DNA from: IOR16 sp963521065 | GTDB taxonomy: Bacteria > Bacillota > Clostridia > Peptostreptococcales > Anaerovoracaceae | Length of the DNA: 64,000 nt | Direction of reading: 5' to 3' | NCBI GenBank assembly: GCA_963521065.1 | Contig: CAUQTI010000014.1 | Location: 1-64,000 of the forward strand | In this document: positions 1 to 9,205 of the stretch, piece after piece | Numbering within the stretch: position 1 is the first letter of the stretch | Layout of the letters: each line of letters starts with the position of its first letter | Notes under the pieces: generated by a model | The model's input: the letters and a program-made list of their open reading frames with translations, nothing else | What the model was told of the DNA's origin: nothing | Databases searched by the model: none | Translations under genes and position numbers: made by a program

Positions 1-26
1 TTAACATATTATCTTAATTTTTTTTT

Positions 27-79
27 AAAAAAAAATACTCACAGAAGCGGCAGCAAAAAAATTTTTTGCCCCCGCTTCT
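27..79 (-). terminator. Rho-independent terminator of the giant SLH protein gene
   Basis: On the minus strand an 8-bp stem (AGAAGCGG at 43-50 pairing with CCGCTTCT at 72-79) is followed by a run of Ts (plus-strand As at 27-35). It lies about 30 bp beyond the stop codon of the 2105-residue gene, as expected for its transcription end. Confidence 0.75.
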
Positions 80-110
80 CATCAAGGTAAATTAAAGAAT
101 GCTACCTCAC

Positions 111-3100
111 TTATTTTTCGATATTTTCAGAAAACCGCTTTAATATGGAAGCGATCTGCGCGCGCGTTGCACTATCTTTAGGAGAAAGTCTTGTAGCACT
201 GGTACCGGTTATCAATCCGGCTGCATTGGCCCACTGCAGAGCTTCCAGCGCATAGCTGCTGATTTCCCCGGCATCGGTATATCCAGTGAGATTCGACTGC
301 TTCTTGACATCGTACCCCTTAAATGCCGCATAGCGATACAGAATTGTGGCCAATTGCTCTCGAGTGACCGCATCATCTGCACCAAACTGACCTGCGCCAT
401 AGCCGGATACAATATCACTGGCACTCGCCCACGCGACAGCATCTGCATAATAAGCATCGGAAGCCCCGCCCCCTTCAACTGCCGGACTGCCTGCAAGGCG
501 ATATAGGATGGTAACAATCATCCCGCGGCTAGTTGTCATTTTAGGTGAGAAGGAAGCTTCATCCGTTCCCTTCATCAATCCGCTATCATAGATGTATTTT
601 ACAGAATCATAATACCAATCGTTGGCCTTAATGTCCGTAAACGGCAATTCCTTGGAAGCGTTTGTCGAAGTCGTAGGAGTTGTAGGCGTTGTAGGAACCG
701 TAGGTTTCGTAGCAGTCGTAGTGCCACCACCACCACCGCCACTGCCACCGCTGCCGCCAGAGTTCTTTGTGAACGTAGCAGAAGTCACAGCGCTGTCAGC
801 CATGCCCTCCCTCATTGCGATAGCCTTAACTGTAGCTGAGCTGCTTAGCGTAAACTCACCGCTGTACTTGCTGCTTCTTACCGTCGGTATACTGCCATCA
901 GTGGTGTAATAAATGATCGCATTCGGGGTGTCGCTGCTAATTGTGACGCTTTGCGACCCCGTAAAAGTTCCTCCATTGGGACTGATTACCGGTGCAGCTG
1001 CTGCTTCCGGTGCCACAGAACCTAGCGCCGGCGTATTTGTAGGTCTTACAACACTGTCCGTGTCCAAAATCCACTCATCTACAGGAATCTTTTCTGCTCT
1101 TAACAAAATTTTAAAGCTTTCGATGCCTTGCGCTAACTCATCGCGCAAATCAGCATCTTCGCAAAGATTCTCATTTAGAAGTGCGCAGAATTCCTCGCTT
1201 TGTAGCTCAGCAGCAGTCTTACCAGCGATATTCTTCACAATACCGGTAGTAAGCATGGAAACATTGACACCCACCGCCTTCGGAGGAACCGTTGTTTTAC
1301 CCGTCTGCATGAGCTTTTCACTGTTGAAATATCCATAGTCGATTAATCCGATTCCAGTATTGCGTCCTGCAATACCGCCAATATCACCAGTGGTATTCTT
1401 TGTACGCAACGTCATATCGGAATAGTTGTTGCCTGCCACACCAGCCTGCATACCAGCAATTCCACCGATGGCTGCCGAGTTGATGCCAGCATCCGCATAA
1501 ATACTGCCCTTTGCAAAATTGTTCAGCAGGATTGAAAACGCATCTAGCGCAATAATACCACCTGCATATGCAGTATTTCCAGTGGAGGAAACCGTCAGGT
1601 TTACATCAGCGCTGGTGTTAGCAATTACGCTGTGCCAGCTGTATCCGGCAACGCCGCCGCAATAGCTTTGCCCCTGTGAACCATTGTGTACGATACCGGA
1701 AACGGCGCAATTGCTAATCAGTGTTCCGCCCCCGGTTTTGCTGTTGTCCACAATACCAGAAATGATTCCGGCATAGGTTGCCGCAAGATCATTCCTGTAC
1801 GCATAGATCCCTGCGTTCTCCACGGCAAGATTCTGAATAACGGCACCGTCCACGGATGAGAACAAACCTGTCGCTACATAATCTACAGGCTTGCTCTGTG
1901 TGCCAATCTGCAGACCGCGAATCACATGCTTCTGTCCATCAAAAACACCACTGAAGTAGTGTGCGCCTCCTCCTCCGGCAGGAATCCACTGAGTACCTGT
2001 CAAATCAATATCTGCGGTTAATGCGATATACTCGCCTTCGAAATGTTCGTCTTCATTGACCGCTGCTGCAAATGCACGGAGCTGAGCTGCTGTTTCAATC
2101 AAATATGGCTCTGCTTTAGTGCCTTTGCCTCCTGCAAAAATTTTAGAAGGATCGGCAGGATCATAAGTTGTTGTGTCACCGAGCAGTCCTTTGTTCAGAG
2201 CGATACTCAATGCGGAAGTGAGAGCCTTGTCATCTGCAGTTGCACCGCTTCCGGCTTCAATGGTCTGGTTCTTGAGCACGTCTGCCAAAATGCGTTCTGC
2301 GTTCGCTGCATCAAACCCCTCTGGGCTGACAATCTCTGCGGTGATAACCTTAGTATCCTTTATATTGACGCGTACGATAACGCGCTTCCCGCTGTCACGG
2401 CCATAGTAGGTACCGTCCTTGTATGCAAGCTCTGCAGCCGGTTGCTCAACCTTAACATAAACCAAGCTGGCATCTTCCAGTCCGGGCGTTACGAGCTTGG
2501 ATTGAAGAATCCAACGCTTAATTGGTGTGTCTCCTGAGATACTCTTAGGATCGACTGGGAATTTTGCAAAGTTTGCGTTTAATTTATCCGCCAATTCCTG
2601 ACTGGAGAAGGCCGCAATCGGCAATGCCTCAAGCCCGCGGACAAGCCCACCGTCCATAAATTTCCCTTCATCGTTGTACCCGGCAGGAACAACTCGTCCA
2701 AGTGCAACAATAGGGTTAAGGACTTCCCCTCCGATCGTGATTACCGCTGATTCATTGTAATAGCTGTCAAAGCTACTGCTGATAGCGGTTGCCATACCTG
2801 CAACAGCGCCCACATATTGTGTCCAAGAGCGGGCTGTAATGGTGCTTGTTGTATAGCAATTTGCAATAATACCAGCCGAGCATCCCGCGATACCGCCGAG
2901 ATAGGCCACTCCGCCATCATCCACCGTGCGGTCAGTCTCACCAGATATTGTGCCAAGCGTATAGCAGTTCACAATCATACCAAAAGAAGCATTACCTGCT
3001 ATGCCGCCCGCTTCTGCATTGGCAGTTTTACAGAAAGCATCCGTGTTTGTATTTGTCCAGCTGTTTAGAATATTGCTTCGCTGGCTATAGCCGACGAGCC

Positions 3101-6100
3101 CGCCCGCAAAGCTGTTATATTCAAAGCTGCCGTCTGTCGTTTTTACGGAAACCTCGCCGGTTGCCCAGCAATTATTTATAGTCGCGTCATCGGTATAGCC
3201 TGCCAGAGGACCTGCCATAACAGTGGTGTCACTTGTGACATAAATCTTAGCATTTATCACTCCAAGGTTCTGCACACACGCACCGTTCTCAAGCCCTGCG
3301 AAAAGACCATAATAGATGCTATATTTTGTATCTTTAACAGGTTCCGCTACACTTCCGATGCTTATACCACTGATCGTGTGGTTCTGTCCGTCGAAGTTGC
3401 CTTGGAACGTCTGAACGCCAGTTTTAGTGTGTCCAATCGGCGTCCATATTCTTTCAGATAAATCTAAATCTTGATCCAAAGCGACGTATTTTCCCATATA
3501 ATTATTGTCGCTAAAGGATTCTGAAAAAGCTAAGAGCTGCTCTTCGCTCTTAATAATCCACGGCTCTTCCTTGCTGCCTTTGCCGCGTTCAAAAATACTG
3601 CTGGGATCAACCGCCTCCTTATAGGGCTTGTCACCCAAAAGGGCTTTGCCGTCCTGAAGCGTCCAACCGTACCATGCAGGAATAACACTTCGTATTCCCT
3701 CAAGCTCTTCTCTCGTAAAGCCGATGTCTTCACTTGTTAAATAGGCATCCGCCTTTGCCAAACCGGCAGCGGAAAGGCCACTGTTTATGGTGTTTACAAA
3801 AGCACCTGTTTTTGTATCCTCCGCAGAGACATACTTTGTTTCGCTATTTGTATTGCCGCCAACGGCGAGCATTGTCTTTGTCGTGTCATTTACGGTACAG
3901 CTGGCATTTTTATCAAAAGAAGAGCTGACCATGACAGCTGCAGACATCTGACCGACTAAGCCGCCTGCAAAGGGAGTCGTAGCCGCTATTTTATTTGTCA
4001 AAGAAACATTTCCTGACGCATAGCAGTTTTGAATCAGATTAGTTGACTGCCCTACAAGCCCTCCGGCATAAATGCTTGATGCCATCGTAAAATTATTTCC
4101 ATTCGCCGTGACATTGCCAAGTGCGGCACTGTTTATAATCGCACTGGATCTGCCATTTCCGGCAATTAGCCCTCCAGCCATACTAGGCGTTTCACTGGAG
4201 TTTACTGTAACTGGAATGTTGGCCCAGCAGTTGGAGACAAGCGTATCTGTCGTTAAAAGACCCGCCAAACCGCCGCCATAAGCATAGCCATCCGCGGAGA
4301 CAAAAATTCCACTTCCACTGACCGCACAATTATCTATCACAATGTTGCGCCCGCTAGCCGTTTTACCGCCTACAATTCCACCTGCAAAGCCAGCTTGTCT
4401 CTCTGTCGGAACACTGATGTAAATTGAAACACCGGTCAAATTTAGGTTTCTAACCTCGGCATTATCAGCCAGTACATCAAAGAAGCCGGCACTACTTAAG
4501 TTTGAAGGTGTTGCCTCTGTCCCGATATACAGACCGGAAACGGTATGATTTCTGCCATCAAAATAACCAGCAAACAGATGCACAGGAACCCATTCGCTTG
4601 TCAACGTGATATCCTCATCCAATGCAACGTATTCGCCTTGATAGCTTGTTGCTCCCTCCGCTGTAGACGCGGCAAACGCACGAAGCTGAGATTCAGTCTG
4701 AATCAGATAGGGCCTTTCCTTGGTACCCTCACCAGAAGCAAAGATAGGGTCGGGTTCGACAATCGGTTCTCCCGCTACAGGGACAGGATAACCATTTGCA
4801 CCTTTTTCCCATGCGTACCATCCGTTTTCAGTGAATTCAGCAAATTTATCAAAGGTACGATCCATTACGACATACCCAGGCTGTGTAAAGTAAGTGTATG
4901 CTTTTTCAAGCTCGGCTGGCGTCAGTGCCGCATTAAGCGTTGCAACAAATTCATCAGAAGCCAACTGCGCTTCGGTTTTTCCAAAGCAATAGGTATTGTC
5001 GCCTGTTGCCGCAGTCATGGAATCTCCGCCAGCACCATTCGGCGGCGTTACATCATCAGAATACGAGCTTTGCTTGGCATCCGTATTAAAATAACAGTTA
5101 TAGGCTGCGTGCTCATAAGTCGCCGCGCCCACGACCCCGCCTAAGGCGAGAAATCCATCGCCCCAATCACTCACATCACTATGGATATCTCCAATGGTAT
5201 AACTGGCATATACCACACCGGGTGAGGAACCAACAATGCCGCCAACCGCGGTACTCGCACCATATCCAAAATCTTCTGCATCGCCGAAAGCGGCGCAATT
5301 AACAACCGCGGAATTATTCATGGTCATGCCGATAATTCCACCGACAAAGTTGCTGCTGCTGCCCTTAGCTGAAATATCCACATCAGACCAGCTATTGCAA
5401 ATCAGGCTTTTTATTCCATTTCCGCCAACCAATCCTCCGACATAAGAATAGAAGGGACTTTTTGCATCACTGCTTATAAGACCCGTCGCCCAACAGCCTT
5501 CAATGACGCTGGATTCCCCAATATCCGCCGCCAATGCACCAACTCTTGGATCAATATCAGCATCAAGCTGATTGTTGTAAATCGCAACATCAGTTACTCC
5601 AAGATTTCGGATAACACCACCGTCGCCCAGCACACCAAACAGCCCGGCTACCTCAAGACTTGCAGGCTCAGTTTTTGAACCAATGGTCAGGCCGTCAATA
5701 CGATATCCACAGCCATCGAAATTCCCACTGAACGGAATCGGTGTCTCCCCCTCGTAGCGCCCAATCGGTGTCCACGATGCATCTGAAATATTCAATTCGG
5801 CGTCCAGCCGCACATACTCATCCTCGTAGCTGGTTCCATTGTTAACGGAAGCCGCAAATGCAATAAGCTGAGTCTCGTCTTTGATAAGATAAGGGTCCTT
5901 TTTTGTTCCCTTTCCTGATGCAAATACAGAGTCACCCGGCTCAGGTTCCGGCTCGCCTGTAGATGCCTTGCTCAAGGCATCTACAACAGCAGCTCTAATG
6001 CCCTTAGAACTGTCCGTTGCACCGGTTACCGTGTCGACAGCCGCTACCTCCTCCGCAGAATACTTGCCGATTAGTCTATTAAACATTTGAGTGGCATTTT

Positions 6101-6428
6101 CCCAAAAACCAGCAGTTTCTTTATGACTAAGCACTGTGATTTTTGAAATGCTTCCATCCGCAACGGTAACCGTTAGCGTAATGTTTCCATTTTTCCCTTT
6201 GCCTGTGCCCTCATAATCGCCATTCTTAAGTGCCTTGTCCAGTGCAACCAATTCGGATGGAGCCGCAGACTCCATATCTTCCAGCTCTCCCTCCAAAGCA
6301 TAGTCTGCAACCACAGCCCCGGCATCCGCCGGCTCTGTCTCCAAAGCATAGCCCGGAAGCACGCTGCCAAACAGCATGGCGACCAATAATACCAAGCTCA
6401 GAAGCTTATTCCTGCCTGATCTTTTCAT
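111..6428 (-). CDS. Giant S-layer-anchored protein: FMN-binding domain, four GLUG-type modules, second FMN-like domain, chitobiase-type domain, three SLH domains
   Basis: A 2105-residue exported protein. Residues 1-29 form a signal peptide ending near GYA. Residues 70-152 resemble the FMN-binding domain, with DTVTGAT at 132-138 matching the Dxx[S/T]GAT motif to which ApbE attaches FMN through the last Thr. Four modules follow, starting near residues 168, 562, 944 and 1427. Each opens with a variant of FASGKGTK..PYLI..E.QL.AFA and carries Gly-rich AGGLVG-type (GLUG) repeats predicted to form a beta-helix. Between modules 3 and 4 lies a second FMN-like domain (about 1337-1415, EAGSGAT). A chitobiase C-terminal-type Ig domain (about 1807-1886), a Gly/Ser and Pro/Thr linker and three SLH domains (about 1925-2105) end the protein; SLH domains bind pyruvylated wall polymer. 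A clear AGGAGG site precedes ATG 6428. Likely an extracellular flavoprotein or adhesin; electron-transfer role is inference. Confidence 0.9.
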   Translation of the reverse strand: MKRSGRNKLLSLVLLVAMLFGSVLPGYALETEPADAGAVVADYALEGELEDMESAAPSELVALDKALKNGDYEGTGKGKNGNITLTVTVADGSISKITVLSHKETAGFWENATQMFNRLIGKYSAEEVAAVDTVTGATDSSKGIRAAVVDALSKASTGEPEPEPGDSVFASGKGTKKDPYLIKDETQLIAFAASVNNGTSYEDEYVRLDAELNISDASWTPIGRYEGETPIPFSGNFDGCGYRIDGLTIGSKTEPASLEVAGLFGVLGDGGVIRNLGVTDVAIYNNQLDADIDPRVGALAADIGESSVIEGCWATGLISSDAKSPFYSYVGGLVGGNGIKSLICNSWSDVDISAKGSSSNFVGGIIGMTMNNSAVVNCAAFGDAEDFGYGASTAVGGIVGSSPGVVYASYTIGDIHSDVSDWGDGFLALGGVVGAATYEHAAYNCYFNTDAKQSSYSDDVTPPNGAGGDSMTAATGDNTYCFGKTEAQLASDEFVATLNAALTPAELEKAYTYFTQPGYVVMDRTFDKFAEFTENGWYAWEKGANGYPVPVAGEPIVEPDPIFASGEGTKERPYLIQTESQLRAFAASTAEGATSYQGEYVALDEDITLTSEWVPVHLFAGYFDGRNHTVSGLYIGTEATPSNLSSAGFFDVLADNAEVRNLNLTGVSIYISVPTERQAGFAGGIVGGKTASGRNIVIDNCAVSGSGIFVSADGYAYGGGLAGLLTTDTLVSNCWANIPVTVNSSETPSMAGGLIAGNGRSSAIINSAALGNVTANGNNFTMASSIYAGGLVGQSTNLIQNCYASGNVSLTNKIAATTPFAGGLVGQMSAAVMVSSSFDKNASCTVNDTTKTMLAVGGNTNSETKYVSAEDTKTGAFVNTINSGLSAAGLAKADAYLTSEDIGFTREELEGIRSVIPAWYGWTLQDGKALLGDKPYKEAVDPSSIFERGKGSKEEPWIIKSEEQLLAFSESFSDNNYMGKYVALDQDLDLSERIWTPIGHTKTGVQTFQGNFDGQNHTISGISIGSVAEPVKDTKYSIYYGLFAGLENGACVQNLGVINAKIYVTSDTTVMAGPLAGYTDDATINNCWATGEVSVKTTDGSFEYNSFAGGLVGYSQRSNILNSWTNTNTDAFCKTANAEAGGIAGNASFGMIVNCYTLGTISGETDRTVDDGGVAYLGGIAGCSAGIIANCYTTSTITARSWTQYVGAVAGMATAISSSFDSYYNESAVITIGGEVLNPIVALGRVVPAGYNDEGKFMDGGLVRGLEALPIAAFSSQELADKLNANFAKFPVDPKSISGDTPIKRWILQSKLVTPGLEDASLVYVKVEQPAAELAYKDGTYYGRDSGKRVIVRVNIKDTKVITAEIVSPEGFDAANAERILADVLKNQTIEAGSGATADDKALTSALSIALNKGLLGDTTTYDPADPSKIFAGGKGTKAEPYLIETAAQLRAFAAAVNEDEHFEGEYIALTADIDLTGTQWIPAGGGGAHYFSGVFDGQKHVIRGLQIGTQSKPVDYVATGLFSSVDGAVIQNLAVENAGIYAYRNDLAATYAGIISGIVDNSKTGGGTLISNCAVSGIVHNGSQGQSYCGGVAGYSWHSVIANTSADVNLTVSSTGNTAYAGGIIALDAFSILLNNFAKGSIYADAGINSAAIGGIAGMQAGVAGNNYSDMTLRTKNTTGDIGGIAGRNTGIGLIDYGYFNSEKLMQTGKTTVPPKAVGVNVSMLTTGIVKNIAGKTAAELQSEEFCALLNENLCEDADLRDELAQGIESFKILLRAEKIPVDEWILDTDSVVRPTNTPALGSVAPEAAAAPVISPNGGTFTGSQSVTISSDTPNAIIYYTTDGSIPTVRSSKYSGEFTLSSSATVKAIAMREGMADSAVTSATFTKNSGGSGGSGGGGGGTTTATKPTVPTTPTTPTTSTNASKELPFTDIKANDWYYDSVKYIYDSGLMKGTDEASFSPKMTTSRGMIVTILYRLAGSPAVEGGGASDAYYADAVAWASASDIVSGYGAGQFGADDAVTREQLATILYRYAAFKGYDVKKQSNLTGYTDAGEISSYALEALQWANAAGLITGTSATRLSPKDSATRAQIASILKRFSENIEK

Positions 6429-6593
6429 TTGCTTTCCTCCTTCTATTCAAATTACATGTTAAATTACGACTTAGTAAACCCAAAACCACCCCCTTTAAGG
6501 ACCGGAAACCGTGTTGCTGTTAATGGATTGTGGCAATGCAGTTTTCGGATTAAATATTCCATTTGTGATGTTTATGTCCACCGAATCAAAACG

Positions 6594-6957
6594 TCAAGCT
6601 GCTTGCCTGTATAGAAATGTGACAAGCTGTGCTCTGGTACAAATTGCTTCAGGACTAAACGTTGTTCTCCCGGTTCCGGCAGTAATGCTATTCTCAATTG
6701 CCCATAACATAGCGGTGCCATAGTAATCCTCCGAATCCGCATCAGAAAATGAATTGGCAGCTTTCACCGTCGGGGAATCTGCTGCACGCCACTGAAATGT
6801 GACAAGCTGCGCTCGATTAACCATTTCATCGGGGCTGAAGGTAGTGGCACTGGTGCCGGATGTAATTCCTTTTTCCACCGCCCACAGGACTGCTTCATAA
6901 TAGTAAAAAGAAGAACACGGTGCTTCAACTAGCGCTGCTAAAACTTTCGATGATTGC
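6594..6957 (-). pseudogene. Remnant of an SLH-domain surface protein gene
   Basis: The minus-strand frame encodes about two SLH repeats (AVLWAVEKGITSG..., then ...TAMLWAIENSITAGTG..., ending RAQLVTFLYRQAA and a stop). The frame stays open upstream to about 6957, reaching a stop without any signal peptide, plausible start or ribosome site. The SLH repeats resemble, but are not copies of, those of the neighbouring giant gene. I read it as the 3' end of a second SLH gene whose 5' part has been lost; a short translated product from GTG 6878 is the alternative. Confidence 0.7.
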
Positions 6958-7487
6958 TATACGCCTCCTTTCAGGAGCCAGATAAAACGCAGTGGAGTTA
7001 GTCTAAAATAACAGCAGACTGCAAACCAGAAACGCACGGCTTCTTTCTATAATCGTTTTGATGGATGTAACAACAGCAACAGAGCTTTATAATACCGAAC
7101 CCTCCACAGAAAGTTTATTTATTCTAACAAATGATTAAGAGGGCCTATAAATCCATGTAAATTTCCAAACAATATCTATCCTAAAGCATTGATTTACAAG
7201 GAAAAAATCAAAGTTAGCATATGCTAACTCACCATCAAAAAAAATATGCTTTTTCATTTGTTCGATTGTTCTAACCACCAAGTTTTTCCAAGTACATATT
7301 ATATCTTGGAATCTTTAAAAATACAAGGACAAATCTAAAAAATTTATAGTATTAAGATTATTTAGGCTTACATAACAAATATACACAGAATCCTTACAGG
7401 CGAAAATGGCTGCAAATCTGCTTGTGCCAAAGCCATATTCTTAGACAAGTGCATTACAACTTCACTATACCACACCTTACCGGCTCT
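6958..7487. other. AT-rich stretch without a recognisable gene
   Basis: Between the SLH remnant and the left repeat of the mini-island I see no ORF with a credible start, no tRNA and no strong hairpin. It is probably decayed sequence left over from the truncated SLH gene. Confidence 0.6.
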
Positions 7488-7529
7488 CCCCCCACCGGCA
7501 CAGGCATTCCCCCCACCGGCACAGGCATT
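7488..7529. repeat. Two tandem copies of a 21-bp C-rich repeat
   Basis: The unit ccccccaccggcacaggcat(t) occurs at 7488-7508 and again, identical, at 7509-7529, with partial units on both sides (CCGGCTCTCC before, CCCCC after). It abuts the left copy of the 87-bp island repeat. With only two copies and no spacers it is not a CRISPR. Confidence 0.85.
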
Positions 7530-7540
7530 CCCCCAATTCA

Positions 7541-7627
7541 AAAAATAAAAAAACTTGCAACCGTTTCAATTGCAAGTAGTTTACATGGTTGCGGGAAGAG
7601 GACTTGAACCTCTGACCTTCGGGTTAT
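7541..7627. repeat. Left copy of 87-bp direct repeat (attachment-site-like)
   Basis: Positions 7541-7627 match 9058-9144 with one mismatch (C at 7562 against T at 9079). The repeat covers the tRNA terminator hairpin and the last 42 nt of the initiator tRNA gene, and the identity stops sharply in the anticodon. This is the layout left when an element integrates into the 3' end of a tRNA gene: the intact tRNA on one side and a fragment on the other. Confidence 0.85.
7586..7627 (-). pseudogene. 3' fragment of tRNA-fMet
   Basis: Read on the minus strand this is nucleotides 35-76 of the initiator tRNA found intact at 9103-9178: half the anticodon loop, the anticodon 3' strand, variable loop, T arm, acceptor 3' strand and encoded CCA. 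The 5' half is missing, so it cannot give a functional tRNA. Confidence 0.9.
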
Positions 7628-7710
7628 TGAATTTTATGTTCTTATAGCCATTGATTGCTTTATAATTACTTTTTAAGATGCTTATTAAAGCAGTGTTCTT
7701 CCCACCTTAT

Positions 7711-7941
7711 TTAATATTCAGCTTGTGCAATTTGCCCTTCTCCCAATTCCTGTTTAAAAATATCGTAAATGTAGGCTGCCCCTTGCAAATAGAGCCCTGT
7801 TTCTTCATCTGTGAGCTTTTCATATGTCTCAGAGGTGTAAAATTTATGCATAGCCTCATCTACGTTCAAATCATAATCTTCAACCAAAAAAGCAACGATA
7901 TCCTGTGTATTATATTCCATTAATTGTTCTTTCTTATTCAT
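7711..7941 (-). CDS. Small acidic protein, third gene of the DUF3990 operon
   Basis: Encodes about 76 residues from ATG 7941 (MNKKEQLMEYN...), which has a good AGAAGGCAGG ribosome site. A TTG further upstream at 7962 would add seven residues but lies inside the previous gene and has no better site. The start overlaps the end of the DUF3990 gene by 8 bp, so the two are probably translationally coupled. The protein is helical and acidic with a conserved-looking KFYTSETYEKL..EETGLYLQ segment. I recognise it only as the kind of small protein found next to DUF3990 genes; a partner or antitoxin role is a guess. Confidence 0.7.
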   Translation of the reverse strand: MNKKEQLMEYNTQDIVAFLVEDYDLNVDEAMHKFYTSETYEKLTDEETGLYLQGAAYIYDIFKQELGEGQIAQAEY

Positions 7942-8443
7942 ATTGAACGCCTGCCTTCTCAAGGTATCTAATTGCCGTTTCAGTATGAAATGAATACTGA
8001 TTGGTTAATTGTTTAAATTGCATTTCTTTTATTAGAATATCTATTGTAATCATCTTATTAGAGAACTGGCGAAATAGTAAGGCTAAATCGTCATCTGCAA
8101 TAGGTCCTACTACCAGATCATATTTTTTATCATGGTTACATTCTAAATTCGTAATATTCTTAAATTCTCTATTGCGATTGTTCATTACAAATAAAGCCCA
8201 TTCTTTACCTGGTTTTTCAAACACTCTGCTCTTGATATCAGTTTTTGTTAAAGCAGCATCATTAAAATCATATTCTATTATACAAGGACTGCCACCATAA
8301 ATACGAGCCACCCGAATTGCCATCTTAGCAGCTTGCTCTTTTATCGCTGTAAGGTAAAATCCCTGTCCAAAATCTTTATAAGGTCTACATTTTTCAAAAT
8401 TGATATCTATAATTTCCATGTTTGAGCCATGATATAATTTCAA
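7934..8443 (-). CDS. DUF3990 family protein, probable ADP-ribosyltransferase fold
   Basis: 169 residues opening with MKLYHGSNMEI. The YHGS segment (His5), GQGFYLT (Tyr30) and a later Glu (Glu81 in KEWALFV) could form the His-Tyr-Glu triad of the diphtheria-toxin-like ADP-ribosyltransferase clade, to which I believe DUF3990 belongs. The start is a TTG overlapping the stop of the upstream DUF3791 gene in the four bases TTGA, with a GGGGGTGAG ribosome site. The operon order DUF3791, DUF3990, small acidic gene within a tRNA-bracketed mini-island suggests a toxin-antitoxin-like or phage-conflict module. Target and activity are unknown. Confidence 0.8.
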   Translation of the reverse strand: MKLYHGSNMEIIDINFEKCRPYKDFGQGFYLTAIKEQAAKMAIRVARIYGGSPCIIEYDFNDAALTKTDIKSRVFEKPGKEWALFVMNNRNREFKNITNLECNHDKKYDLVVGPIADDDLALLFRQFSNKMITIDILIKEMQFKQLTNQYSFHTETAIRYLEKAGVQYE

Positions 8444-8664
8444 TGTAACTCACCCCCATTATTTCTGCAAATTAGCTCTAAATCATTCAGGGCATCATCT
8501 AATGGGAGTGTATGCTCAATATCATAATTTTCCTGTAAAAACGAAATTCCCTTATGGGTATTTAAATACAGAAATGCTTCTCGGGGGTGTATACTCTTTT
8601 TTCGTGCAAATTCATTTACACATACCACAATATAATTAATCTGGTTCCTTAACGCCTTAGACAT
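8440..8664 (-). CDS. DUF3791 family small protein
   Basis: 74 residues (MSKALRNQINYIVVCVNEFARKK...). The pattern of an N-terminal helix, a GISFLQENYDIEHTL centre and an acidic C-terminal helix fits DUF3791, a family often found directly before DUF3990. The gene starts at ATG 8664 behind an AAAGGGG site and is the first gene of the three-gene operon whose promoter is at 8704-8731. It ends in a 4-bp overlap with the DUF3990 gene. Function unknown; as first gene of a tightly coupled set it could be the neutralising partner. Confidence 0.8.
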   Translation of the reverse strand: MSKALRNQINYIVVCVNEFARKKSIHPREAFLYLNTHKGISFLQENYDIEHTLPLDDALNDLELICRNNGGELH

Positions 8665-8703
8665 AGCTTCCCCTTTCTATATACTGCAATTCCCTATCTT
8701 AAA

Positions 8704-8731
8704 ATTATACTATAAACATCCTCAGATTCAA
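8704..8731 (-). promoter_or_regulatory. Promoter of the DUF3791-DUF3990 operon
   Basis: On the minus strand TTGAAT (8726-8731) and TATAAT (8704-8709) are separated by 16 bp, about 40 bp upstream of the DUF3791 start. The island operon therefore has its own vegetative-type promoter. Confidence 0.65.
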
Positions 8732-9057
8732 ACACACTTCCTCAAAATATTTTCGATTGTCTGATTATAATTGAGAGTAGAGCGCGCTCAAAACGAAGTA
8801 TTAAAATTGTTTAATTAAATCCAGCTTTTCACGGTTAATTTCACTTAAAATTATATGTAATTTACCCTGAAATAGGACATTTGATACTTTTAATGGATAC
8901 TAGATATTCTAATATAAACTGCTTGTCTTTATATCAGTTTGTGCAATGCAGTAATCCTCAATGCCTCTTCTTCCCTTAATCTACAGCACCGAAAACAAAT
9001 TTCAACTAGTTTTAATGGCTAATAATTACACTCCTTGAAATTCGCCCCTCAACCCCC
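8732..9057. other. AT-rich island flank without a gene
   Basis: Between the island promoter and the right 87-bp repeat there is no ORF with a credible start. No integrase or excisionase is visible here or elsewhere in the island. Confidence 0.6.
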
Positions 9058-9178
<121 letters not shown>

Positions 9179-9205
9179 ATATTAAATTATTGTGCTACCA
9201 GTAAA

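Noticed and set aside
622..2537. Several plus-strand open frames of 77-164 codons under the giant SLH gene
   Set aside because: Antisense to a well-supported gene with repeats; they have no ribosome sites or recognisable domains.
7488..7529. CRISPR-like repeat
   Set aside because: Only two directly adjacent 21-bp units with no spacers and no cas genes in the window.
7422..7607. 61-codon plus-strand frame with PPTGTGI repeats
   Set aside because: It only reads through the 21-bp repeat and the tRNA fragment, so it is not a real gene.
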